Positions 60,901 to 64,000 of a stretch of DNA of 64,000 bases are shown in pieces. The notes beneath the pieces are model-generated. The model made no database searches, was not told where the DNA came from, and saw only the letters and a list, made by a program, of their open reading frames with translations. The stretch comes from Paraphoma chrysanthemicola. Lineage: Eukaryota > Ascomycota > Dothideomycetes > Pleosporales > Phaeosphaeriaceae. How positions within the stretch are numbered: the stretch's first letter is position 1; each line of letters starts with the position of its first letter. A program made the position numbers and the translations under genes. The DNA is taken from positions 1,426,001-1,490,000 of the forward strand of contig JAGMWG010000003.1 of NCBI GenBank assembly GCA_020744225.1. The letters run 5' to 3'.

Positions 60901-63900
60901 CAAGAGGCGTGGTGATCTCCTCTGGTCCTTGGATGAGAGCAGCAGGCTCAACATCAGGTTCCGTCACGACAGGTTCGGCAGCAAAGTGCGCCTCGGTTGG
61001 TGTCCCGGGGATATCGTTGGTCGCGGGCTCGCTCTCAACAGCTTTGCCCTTCTTTCCCTTCTTCTTTTTCTTGTCTTTCTTCGAGGAACTTGCGACATCC
61101 AACTCTTCCACTGCCGTATCTGCTTCTTGCACAGTGACTGGGATGTGTTCGCCAAGCGCAGAAGCAGTATCCACTTGAGGCTCGATATGAGCCGGCACAG
61201 TAGGTAGCAAGGCTCCATCCTGGAACTCGATGACATCGCGCGCCATAGGTTCGGAAACAAGCGCATCCGATGGCAACTGCGGGATTGTATCCTCAGCTGT
61301 AGGCTCAAGGTCAAGCTCGCCCTCGATACCATCGGGTAGCTTGATCTCTTCAGGCTTGACTGTGTCTTCAGCTGCGACCGTGGTAGCGAGAGGCGTCTCG
61401 GGCTCAATGACCTCCTCCACAGGAGTCTCCATGCCCTTGGCTTTCTTGCCCTTCTTTTTCTTCTTGTCCTTCTTGGAGTTCGGCGCAGAACTTTCAGTCT
61501 CGACAACTTTCTCAACAGGAGTCGGGACGTCTTCCGTGGCTTGAAGATTTTCCATAGTCGCTGGAATGTCAGCCAACTCGCGAGAAGTGGTGCTCGGTTC
61601 GATGTCGACAGCTTGTTTAGGAAGCTCTCGTTCTGGCACAGACTCTTCGACAGTGGTGGCTTTGTCGATTGTGGCATCCTCTTCAAGCTGCACTTTTCCT
61701 GGCATCGTCTCTTGGACCTCTGGTACAGGCTCAACAAGGTCTTCCTGTTCCTGAAGTGTTTCAGCCGGTAGCGGTACATTAGTGCCATCAAATTCGTTTG
61801 TGTTAGGTGTGGCAGCGGGCAAATCGAGCGTCCGCTCAACAACCGGCGTGGTGGGCACGCTCTCGTCTTGCAAGGCGGTCTGGACGCTGCCTCGCTTTGC
61901 TTTCTTCGCTTTCTTGCCCTTCTTTTTGCTCGAGGTGCCAACTTCTTCTTCGATCGGAGTCACAGGTGTGAGTACAGTATCTTCCAAAACGACGGGCTTT
62001 TCAGCATTGTCTTTCAAAGGCTCTAGGGTGTCTTGTGCGATTTCCGGCTTTTGGTCGATAGTCGTGGGAGCTGCCGATTCCGGGAGGGGTGCAGACACCT
62101 CGCTGGGCAAGTCACGTGCGCGATCCAGAACGATGTCGTCCCGAACATTGTCGGCTGGTGTGGCTTCACGAAGAAGGGTGGTCGCTTGCTCGACGGCTGG
62201 TGTGGCTGTCACTATATCTGCCAGGGGTTGTTGAACTTCGTCGTGAGGAACAGTTTGGAGAGGCGCCTCTGCGTGGGCCTCGACCGGAGCGGTAGGCTGC
62301 GACTCAATAGGCTCGGTCGGCGCAACACTGCCTTTCTTCTTCTTGTCCTTCTTGCCTTTCTTCTTCTTCGATGACGATTCTTCGATCGGAAGAGATGGCT
62401 CAGCTGGAGATGAAGGCACGATATGCTCCTTCTTGGTCAAATCATCAATCGCAAGCTCCCGCATCGTCTCGCTAGTCTCATCTTGAGTGGCAGGCGAGCT
62501 TGCAAAGCTTGGGAATGTGAAGTGTGGCTTTCCATCATCCGCAAAGTATGCGGACTGTGGTGCAATGAAGGTTGCCTTAGTCTGCCCTTCCAGCGGTGTT
62601 TGCTCGTCCTGAACAGCATGAGATGGCTCTATCGTACGTGCGACTGCGATTGGCGGATAGGAGAAGTGTGGCTTCCCGTCATCTGCAAAGTATGCATTTT
62701 GCGGGGCGACAAACGTCGGTGATGTCTTTGCGTCCAAGGCGCGTGATTCTTCATGCATGGGAACTCGCGCTTCAGCAACGTCCTCTGCACGTTTAGCCGA
62801 GACGGTAGGATAGGTGAAGTGAGGTTTCCCGTCATCCGCAAAGTATGACAACTGAGGTGCGATGAAAGAAGGCGCCACTCTAGTTTCCTCCACAGGGCCA
62901 TCTCTGGCAAGCTCGATGTGCGGTTGAGGTATCTGTTCACGCGGCTTTACCTGAAAATGCGGATATGCAAAGTGGGGTTTGCCATCATCGGCAAAGTATG
63001 AAGTCGTTGGCGCAACGAAGGAGGGTCTCGTGGCTGGCTCTACTTGTTCATCGAGAACGGGAGCTTCCCTGGCAACTTCGTCCTTGGTTGCGGTGTCTGC
63101 TGTTCCCACTGCTCGCTCTAGCTCTGCAGCCTTTGGTGCTGGAAGTGGAGCGACCTCAACCTGACGTTCAGACTCGATCTTCTTTGGCTCCGCGCTGACG
63201 ATAGGCTGCGGCGGCACTTGCACTTCGACCTTCTTCTCTTCCTTTGGCTTCGACTCAGGAGCTGGGGTCGGTGACGTCGCCTTCTTCTTCCCCCAACCAA
63301 AAGCGCCTAGGAGACTCGTTCCCCAGCCTGACTTAGAAGTTTCCGGTTCTGGGGTCTTCGGCCTCTCGACTTCCTTGGCGGGAGTAGGCAAAGCCTCGGG
63401 TACGACAGGAGTCGGCTCAGAGGTAACAGCCTCTGGCTGCGATGCTTTAGGCCCGTTCCCAGGTGCGACGGGCTCGATAACGATCTGCTGTGTTGATTTC
63501 TCTGGTTCGGGCGCCGGTGACGCTGTTTCTCCAACCAAAAAGTCCATGACATCGACTGGCTTCTCTTGATGGATGTCTGAGGAGCTCTGGTTCTGGGCGC
63601 CGCGCTCAGTTGTAGCCTCTAGCGTCTCTGGTTTGAGTGCAGCGCCATACTGTCGGACAAGGTCGTCGAAAGTCGTTGTAGGCTCCTTCTCAGACTTGAC
63701 CGATTCCGCAGGCGCCTCCTTGAACGACGGCCCTAGAATTTGGCGCTCGACGGTCTCTTCCTGGGCTTCCGATTGCGGAAGGACCTCTGGCTTCTGCGCA
63801 GGTTTCTCAGCAAGGCTCGCAATGTCAGACTCGATCTGCTGGCTTCCACGTTTGCCCTTCTTGTTTTTCTTGGACTTTTTGCCTTTGGATGTGATGGTAG

Positions 63901-64000
63901 CATCTGCCTCTTCGACCGTCCGGCCGAGTTCCTCCGCGGGCTTCATATCGGCAAGTGTCTTCTCAAGATCGTGGATACTGGCCTCCGGCACTTCAGATGA
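42983..64000 (-). CDS. lah: Giant leashin/involucrin-repeat-like protein (N-terminus outside window)
   Basis: One frame runs about 21 kb without a stop and is still open at the right edge, where no ATG is seen, so at least 7,005 residues are encoded and the true start lies outside. Residue numbers here count from 63991. Near the N-terminal side are lysine blocks and four ~50-residue repeats with YFADDGKPHF (about 325-490). The middle (~500-6300) is rich in Pro, Glu, Val, Thr and Ala, interrupted by more than 40 basic blocks such as SKKDKKKAKKAKRGS. Then come a Ser-rich tail, a coiled coil (about 6490-6640) and a globular end (DYFDSACQQLCQHVQQW, TRYLFGMDREQR). This architecture matches fungal leashin (Lah) and 'involucrin repeat' proteins, which tether Woronin bodies to the septal pore or cortex. 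The repeat-rich middle is thought to act as a flexible spacer. A likely intron lies at 44606-44662. Confidence 0.75.
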   Translation of the reverse strand, partial: SSEVPEASIHDLEKTLADMKPAEELGRTVEEADATITSKGKKSKKNKKGKRGSQQIESDIASLAEKPAQKPEVLPQSEAQEETVERQILGPSFKEAPAESVKSEKEPTTTFDDLVRQYGAALKPETLEATTERGAQNQSSSDIHQEKPVDVMDFLVGETASPAPEPEKSTQQIVIEPVAPGNGPKASQPEAVTSEPTPVVPEALPTPAKEVERPKTPEPETSKSGWGTSLLGAFGWGKKKATSPTPAPESKPKEEKKVEVQVPPQPIVSAEPKKIESERQVEVAPLPAPKAAELERAVGTADTATKDEVAREAPVLDEQVEPATRPSFVAPTTSYFADDGKPHFAYPHFQVKPREQIPQPHIELARDGPVEETRVAPSFIAPQLSYFADDGKPHFTYPTVSAKRAEDVAEARVPMHEESRALDAKTSPTFVAPQNAYFADDGKPHFSYPPIAVARTIEPSHAVQDEQTPLEGQTKATFIAPQSAYFADDGKPHFTFPSFASSPATQDETSETMRELAIDDLTKKEHIVPSSPAEPSLPIEESSSKKKKGKKDKKKKGSVAPTEPIESQPTAPVEAHAEAPLQTVPHDEVQQPLADIVTATPAVEQATTLLREATPADNVRDDIVLDRARDLPSEVSAPLPESAAPTTIDQKPEIAQDTLEPLKDNAEKPVVLEDTVLTPVTPIEEEVGTSSKKKGKKAKKAKRGSVQTALQDESVPTTPVVERTLDLPAATPNTNEFDGTNVPLPAETLQEQEDLVEPVPEVQETMPGKVQLEEDATIDKATTVEESVPERELPKQAVDIEPSTTSRELADIPATMENLQATEDVPTPVEKVVETESSAPNSKKDKKKKKGKKAKGMETPVEEVIEPETPLATTVAAEDTVKPEEIKLPDGIEGELDLEPTAEDTIPQLPSDALVSEPMARDVIEFQDGALLPTVPAHIEPQVDTASALGEHIPVTVQEADTAVEELDVASSSKKDKKKKKGKKGKAVESEPATNDIPGTPTEAHFAAEPVVTEPDVEPAALIQGPEEITTPLESSREIIPDPVEEVETAEHAPESTLATSNRHLEKSLDETAATPAIAEPRDIALPLETTDELALESSHPTSDATEQATQTKETVLEEEPTTTSKKTKKKKAKKGKAGDTTEPSTPIVEQPDFDLQTAPEPLVPEKSVEEVSGHVSGPPADIEPALEAPIEAARDTPSSTIPEEAVTKRTLEPSHSDVPETTIPAVDVETAKETDVSAAAVDPIVVPDVVEPASKKGKKKKGKKGKSVDTTEPSTPSTEEPSMQFDAPIEPVNVEQSIEDVPPVEKEVIVEDSKASEFLPTQEPATTTQDEVSAPELPIDQHRQDVTVPSTALEQSVGDLAAEPSSKKSKKKKGKKGKTSEETEPEVITEPAEVGTTNNTLSDVKEVVESTDLATPLTEDTPLESTAIDSDPLPTPTAELPVDRELATEIGQLSEPMDFEMPLESPAVIDEVFPETSVQAEPEMPLLPEEPVEETTSSSKKAKKKKGKKGKSVSEPETPVAEIESFIPAAEVSEQVKETQMPEEKPSEIVQDEPSVRFIEEQVTSGPVEDTLHPVEPSVDISEPSVESETVPQAPEDQVTSVPLSKKDKKKAKKGKRVSIVEDSPSAPATPVEELSRQLESQDNAAAVSSQEEPLTLDPELAATEPHISLGSEREIQESAAATSLPVDEMVSQPVSPKSLPVEPMQQEPPATTLDEATATQLAPSLDAERSIDKDRTLSAPAPDLPIEPEQQPETTEEPSSKKGKKKGKKAKRASIVESEPSTPLESPALELEKAPLDEHLAVVPDVLPGAKDKAVSTAVDVQPVAVSEVAEQTDVDVQILPEQAKDISTEAKLEDENKDVIPKELIDAQPSVEAPVIEEPQQSQSVPEDEVAPVAKKDKKKAKKNKRVSIAEPASTPATPIEEKEQAFEEQPVVISQVSEVAQDGAISSAVDVQPSETSDIVEEPKSIVTDNVSEEQSQPLPVVTEEVLPTSTAVEDTPAPSKKDKKKAKKSKRGSIAEPDLEPATPAEEKKELDLPLGEPVITAPVAIEEPFQEVASINESKATEPPPNEVTRDIGEEAPLVSSIVDESTSIPSQTDDTSALPTQEELSAPPSKKDKKKAKKAKRGSIAESATSTPAETPADELKESPFELQKPAETPVIEQPVEEHVSEPAPVKPPAPIDEVVPTLPSSEEISKDMQEAEPVSVSKKDKKKAKKASKRGSVAEDEPSEPSTPREQPAEMSEEQVQQEQISSTLPPADEPAIVAPTGAQPVFTLNETAEPESLEPSIQAEPVVEQSRDVPIDDQTSTTPGTVEEPSDTASTSQTSAPIVEPTVATPEVPTQEDTTSAPLSKKDKKKAKKSKRGSIAEPELSLPSTPVEESSNPVDVVSTEDKPAVPTTIVEEPANIPGIDEQPEVPTLASPIAEKAQDEQLPHISATADLPLEPEQFLPEETADVAPVASEVPKAEEDEPAEWANLSKAQKKKAKKAKRASVVEGETSQPATPAEELPKELVLEPEVPVSAPMDEPIVNEPTTAVPDVSETVTEPVDDSSSKSKKEKKKAKKAKRGSIIEGEQSEPATPVEEVQKELAIPEETVTAPVAEEPTSEPKIVEAQPSTSVAVEEPVIESKAVREKETDLPIEEPVLDVAPIDEKPTTLPIEEPVVEPISEKNDSTAQPTSKKDKKKAKKTKRGSVVDEDASQPATPAEEVTKELVLDEQPSTSAPLAEPASEPPIITDEPTIAPTTDEPAVLDQSDDSATTSTTSKKKKKKAKKASVSESSTTVPFLAHETPEAANSDTQPSPTPSIPSETPSLLSSGIPTSYPHVRDIEFAGNGGESGSLADAGEAVGTAALENETEVVGEKEMEVEKTRELTEVVEPVAEVEQPKELSEVAESSVREVDIETPKSEKKDKRGKKRASVAEELVSDTVVAPIVEEPAAVEQTVPEPSEPAVIEPVTPPAIVLPEQAPVQTSTETTVPETQPSEISKETTEEPATPLTPKKVKKHKLAALFEQKAAEDAAPISPRKRAPWAKPLAKASTTEPVREEPKEKKLGEDPAFVTPEPTTIQESTKASEETVEAQIVVPDVSVIEPPLTDVTKVEEANVQQPDATTVVPEPQTTELLTDVVENSLDIPAETPIAPATDLQPLDSTPEADSSLPTKKDKKKAKKNKKQSGTATPVEVVPEVLDKPEEQRELPQAEIERSEPTLVVEPEAPNEVKEPVPEKSQDVSITTETRNEILPEQPQDAATAIETPSEPQVVTAPEQQPISREVDVATTSEPQVTIDEEWASGPPKKDKKKSKKAKKQSGSATPAEEIVLDAKQEQLNEATTAHPEQAVEDAIIQPKAVVEQPKAVQEVDESITTSKPTEIQDEVALPTATEANIEIPQLGESSTTTEPIVEVTKPTEEDSEPILSKKDKKKSKKAKKQSGTITPVIEDAIENQREQTEDAAPIDPVSDVAVPSTSSEQIAQDISHPLVEEAPGSASEKGIEVSQQPTEAPTIEPLVEISQNDNVAEAVLEPSAPAEEDSSIMLSKKDKKKSKKAKKSSTATPLVGPSLEAETPQVDLNTPLVSDTQGALDEPIETERAIDTAAVDIIEAGPLSTLPLPVIETDAQPVVESRQEPPKDAQAQEITEVQPSTETVLEPETLVEETTSTPLSKKDKKKGKKAKKASGSATPIVEEVLEAQPEASRDLPATEPETKDNVAEDVPLVQDQIEGIEEKQPEPEQVEHAPAPAVEIEPVVDEWALPVTSTKKNKKKGKKSGSATPAVEAALQAPIEAVPEQEVAVSEEKDIVLDNKATELDDKLVAPVQEVEVPSTLEETVARSEQPAVSFQEESSAEKSLDLDRPERETAPTDSSVLETVSEIAPDPKPVLDEPEITASSKKKSKTKAKKSGTATPIVEDETTKEDVVTQNDDQVPMTSIIEPSTTSVVVDEPLSTQHEPIVESSRDTENVEPTILLQNEVLPAPQLDDASMPEATISPEPGLSDTAEKPIPDIVAEQSRDLQPADALISTEVTQPEPQLDEWASSGPSKKKSKKKGKKSGNVTPLAEDTTVLPVQDVLPPVEEVVPIEQIAPTEQIVPTEQIVPTEQIVSTEQIVPTESEFSLPVEPQIVEESVKHEDTPISAIANEEPRFVAPVEPVLGDKPWVEQSVAIEAPDVSGEPLVEQAATSSKKKKGKKSKGKLSEPQTPALEIADPINTPASEMVEEAEATSTLETPFPISSSEPAPAQDIVTVEQPEEPAPSEKPILSRKLSKKEKKALEKAATAALAEEPIIESAPVVQPTANTSIMPEPEQIVMDEPQQPTVVEETLEQPTALETEIIRDIPEQPLPVQTEDTTKPLDEQPPEIPAEDEWASSAPTKGKKAKKDKKSKRQSIPLEPSEEAHSRIEQAQDDGRIVPESAIEQDVSERDAQHVPTETRDLDQTLPSTIHIAEPLQTEISQPEVRPVSPAVVAEEVPAQLPGQSITTDEPERIELTEAMDFAKPAEPEIDDVMTTLSRKVSKKSKKGKKAKDESLESIPAAEQLKTSTITERAIEPQVVEEQLQAPTILESAERELLSEPTAIELPNYDANVEPHLEPTKTESQVLLPHSETITETLVEPQASEDIVVAADEDEWGSSSFSKKSKKDKKKSKKSKSASGINTPAEAQPEAMTATETMPSVLDESTSVVEQSREMEVDEPRVMVNEPIFESQSRGIELQEPQTTVNEPTLDIQVPHDSLAQVANSTEQLITSNPEPIPEVEERSVEVNEPDMPLSRSASKKDKKKKGKKGKKAVDEIDDGPSAPATPISETPPIVHEPSLSQPELLPTITEATIEAARSPSPPQFDQIQDVQKLQEESAPDVTTQPIETSREITEPALEPSIDVQESLKERAMVDAPSASLSPDLKAVQDEVADFKLRSDTLDQALAANEELDRPLPAEPTSFFDIVGKLSKKDKKKAKKDKTAVFDSEPTTPAAEPEAVVETKEMIDEPLAIEEPVLVEPPSRKLSKKDRKKGKQAALVLDEPIKIPIEDSTPVVDVQESSFEQPREQMDVTNDFTRNEPLETATDPVVSVEEVVSTPLEEPVVTMESTEPVVVVESEEKIVEEEPVLERKMSKKDKKSAKEATQATELPIIEPMAPEVAASLDMQDFSMPREPVLETQTSSIENNEPTVIDPAPRDTSIEEDRPSLSRKMSKKDKKKAKQATLAWDEPVDSAVETTRPSTAEDRDITQATLPMSTTFDMREPAPQFEPITVPEERTTTDEVTLTMPETTEVIDAPALTRKQSKKDKKKGKKSTIVEDVIEPAKVDDVEAVEIVQTRDVPMDLPEPITMSTPVAIDTPAATGYDTESKTHETQTPLVEHQLESSPAPEPAKVRDVEAEIEPPLDTKKSKKDKRKSKTTSIPLTEPFEEPQPIVEREAVMEPVLIPETPTLEPVQAEAEDEWAPPAKKGKKEKRKSKASVAPSMPIQEDIVAAPEELVQDIPKKSAQSVSTARSMDTLDTPEPHVLARKTSRKHKLAALFEQGAIDQNSGATQELRREGTGSVKNLAEQYESQSRSVTPVLLPASEKPSTSRAVSKERPGSKSPKKDLEFAGTLAAGLKLSGFGDDYVVNDPVYHQSSSPKGVRDMTPDDDVAAALDSASTSKFASRGWTTPTSSPKLRPTREVDSNVLPPIEVAAASTDAISFDPLDVLNDPTFSKRNASPPGVLEEADPDELGGKLKMHKKSKGKKKRASLPESPIEPPRHETAEKYTEASRSFEPEAIEPRPHKDSMKMPIDRPHEMLNTEPQLTVEEVQDDIYSATPTKKSKKSKKDKKRASTTQDSVEYAAAETPAVETLITETPAVETLADSTTRAVDLEETLLSAPVGVEPHVVSEKVVEEGRPRTANEPSEYPFPQVAIPREIVSEEKVEETSHRIANDQEEDIGRKPSKKEKKSRKGKEKIEKSVEATRDNEAVRSMEAGAMQDKAIDTVHDTSRDHKRRSHPVSFDEEQPFEKRPHRHETARERTVKQEAGPATSTTEAEQDSRSLNPAIEPTWSFENVRDSAVHVADSPVQPAAPQFQESTRDSGYHDAGDSPIIPQSQMQNVDTSSRDKKRRSKDPKTPREKTTRAGEHVEDSPALPAFPPSAGSVSTPAPDYATKERTSYLFDSSPSTRAYGTSPVVGPVTPAQEHRRSVHSATQETTDSSRAIRQSHTEQSSPTKEAKQKEPYQSLFGDPSEKSAGQAASLATPASKHGRTPSNKQLHTITETSPDDSPLHKKTRAITDVGAPDRGVKSARRTESPKPFSDRLKSPPPVTPTPLSRKIAASTIDTTGRDSPSRDSPWHQVHESVDRTMTLSPARRLPRSSPSFDPIKQHMAEQRSPSVASQKSMSNISKLRSPDQERPLSSMSNRSTHSLRRVDRSASGDLRTVARLGEASAQDANNAQPNLSGIALAAGATAAIAGIAAASKYDPVRGAGKGRRASMAESYVSVPPDLRRLSHGMLTAVQEAWGEAPASPMSPTRPPSVRKRQSMQIMDLQSQLDQLASHNQSLEDARAKAEETLQAAQHQRQVDEQLVAEAAEARDREIYQRDIDIAQLRDTLQRLQEEIARLTDLNNTLTETNRNLTSDSNERYAQLQAEGQLAQQQWQASQREVEKLRKQHEQMTRGMENVVRDEIGIALDDRNAEIARLNAELESAKEQIKTLQKQILTSKKPSESFLTIRDEDYFDSACQQLCQHVQQWVLRFSKFSDTRPCRLSSEIAADTRLDTATRQKIDTRLDNAILDGSDVDSLLADRVKRRDVFMSVVMTMIWEYVFTRYLFGMDREQRQKLKSLEKTLSEVGPPRAVAQWRAITLTLLSKRETFMQQRAQDTEAVVHEIYSTLSTLLSPPSHLQRQIQESLRNVMRLAVELSIEMRTQRAEYIMLPPLQPEYDTNGDLLAKVTFNASLMNERSGHETSNDELESRGAIVKIVLFPLVVKKGDDFGEGEDEIVVCPAQVLVARPRDKKVVRMLSGAMSIDRPNSRASRMTSVAPESSIMDVDSGAGNMI
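44606..44662 (-). other. Probable in-frame, stop-free intron in the giant gene
   Basis: On the coding strand this 57-nt segment starts GTAAGT, has TGCTAAC 17 nt from its end and finishes TGTGCAG. Its length is a multiple of 3 and it has no stop, so the ORF reads through it. Removal joins MAESY to EAWGEAP. Confidence 0.75.
47495..47524 (-). repeat. KHKLAALFEQ module (second copy)
   Basis: Same decapeptide as at 54963-54992 but with different synonymous codons. That suggests protein-level conservation rather than a recent DNA copy. Confidence 0.75.
51701..51798 (-). repeat. 18-bp minisatellite coding (PTEQIV)n
   Basis: Five to six near-identical 18-nt units encode PTEQIV/STEQIV/IEQIA inside the giant gene's acidic linker. 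The high DNA identity suggests recent slippage or unequal exchange. Confidence 0.8.
54963..54992 (-). repeat. KHKLAALFEQ module (first copy)
   Basis: The decapeptide KHKLAALFEQ replaces an ordinary lysine block in the middle of the giant protein. An identical decapeptide is encoded at 47495-47524. Its hydrophobic core is unlike the disordered surroundings. Confidence 0.75.
62508..63019 (-). repeat. Four tandem ~50-residue YFADDGKPHF repeats in the giant protein
   Basis: Four copies share F(V/I)APxxxYFADDGKPHFxYP, with spacers of about 28-31 residues that differ. The order on the protein is TTSYFADD, QLSYFADD, QNAYFADD and QSAYFADD. The conserved core within divergent spacers points to selection on the motif. 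Confidence 0.85.

Noticed and set aside
43017..64000. Dozens of + strand ORFs rich in Ser, Leu, Phe and Gly opposite the giant gene
   Set aside because: They mirror the giant gene's repeated Lys and Glu codons on the other strand, and lack start context, introns or domains of their own.

Overview
The window is nuclear DNA of a filamentous ascomycete. The evidence is short introns (mostly 44-57 nt, one of 201 nt) with GTAAGT-like donors and CTAAC/CTGAC branch sites, HET-domain genes, a Woronin-body-tether-like giant protein, a hybrid histidine kinase, secreted and GPI-anchored wall-type proteins, and a decayed Fot1/pogo transposon. A dothideomycete is plausible but not proven by sequence alone. 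I see no tRNA, rRNA, CRISPR array or bacterial-type operon.

Left part (1-12.8 kb, + strand): the 3' part of a Syp1/FCHo muniscin endocytic adaptor gene, with four small introns; a ~2,013-residue PAS hybrid histidine kinase with a degenerate receiver followed by a true receiver; a cytochrome b561-type membrane protein; and a small Tyr/Pro/Gly-rich ORF.

Middle part (12.9-42.5 kb): accessory-looking content. It holds a tandem pair of HET-domain genes, a fungal protein of unknown function, and a secreted SGNH/GDSL hydrolase whose first exon carries the signal peptide and catalytic Ser. It also holds a secreted protein with a possible zinc-deaminase signature, an F-box protein, two fragments of one pogo-like element, and a HAD phosphatase fused to a class II terpene cyclase-like domain (AstC type). 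Further right come an Ala-rich secreted protein, a small Cys-rich protein ending in a CaaX box (CVIM), a two-lesion pseudogene, a PL7 alginate-lyase-like secreted protein with its catalytic His position changed to Lys, a GPI-anchored Cys-rich protein, and a membrane-associated short-chain dehydrogenase.

Right part (43-64 kb, - strand): one open frame of about 21 kb, still open at the window edge. It encodes a >7,000-residue leashin/involucrin-repeat-like protein. From N to C it has four ~50-residue YFADDGKPHF repeats, a huge Pro/Glu/Val/Lys-rich middle with more than 40 lysine blocks, a coiled coil, and a conserved-looking globular C-terminus. An apparently perfect intron near its 3' end is in frame and free of stops, so a plain ORF call reads through it.

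Most genes look independently transcribed. The strongest leads are the HAD-terpene cyclase, the giant tether with its internal repeat classes, the secreted deaminase-like protein and the CaaX mini-protein.
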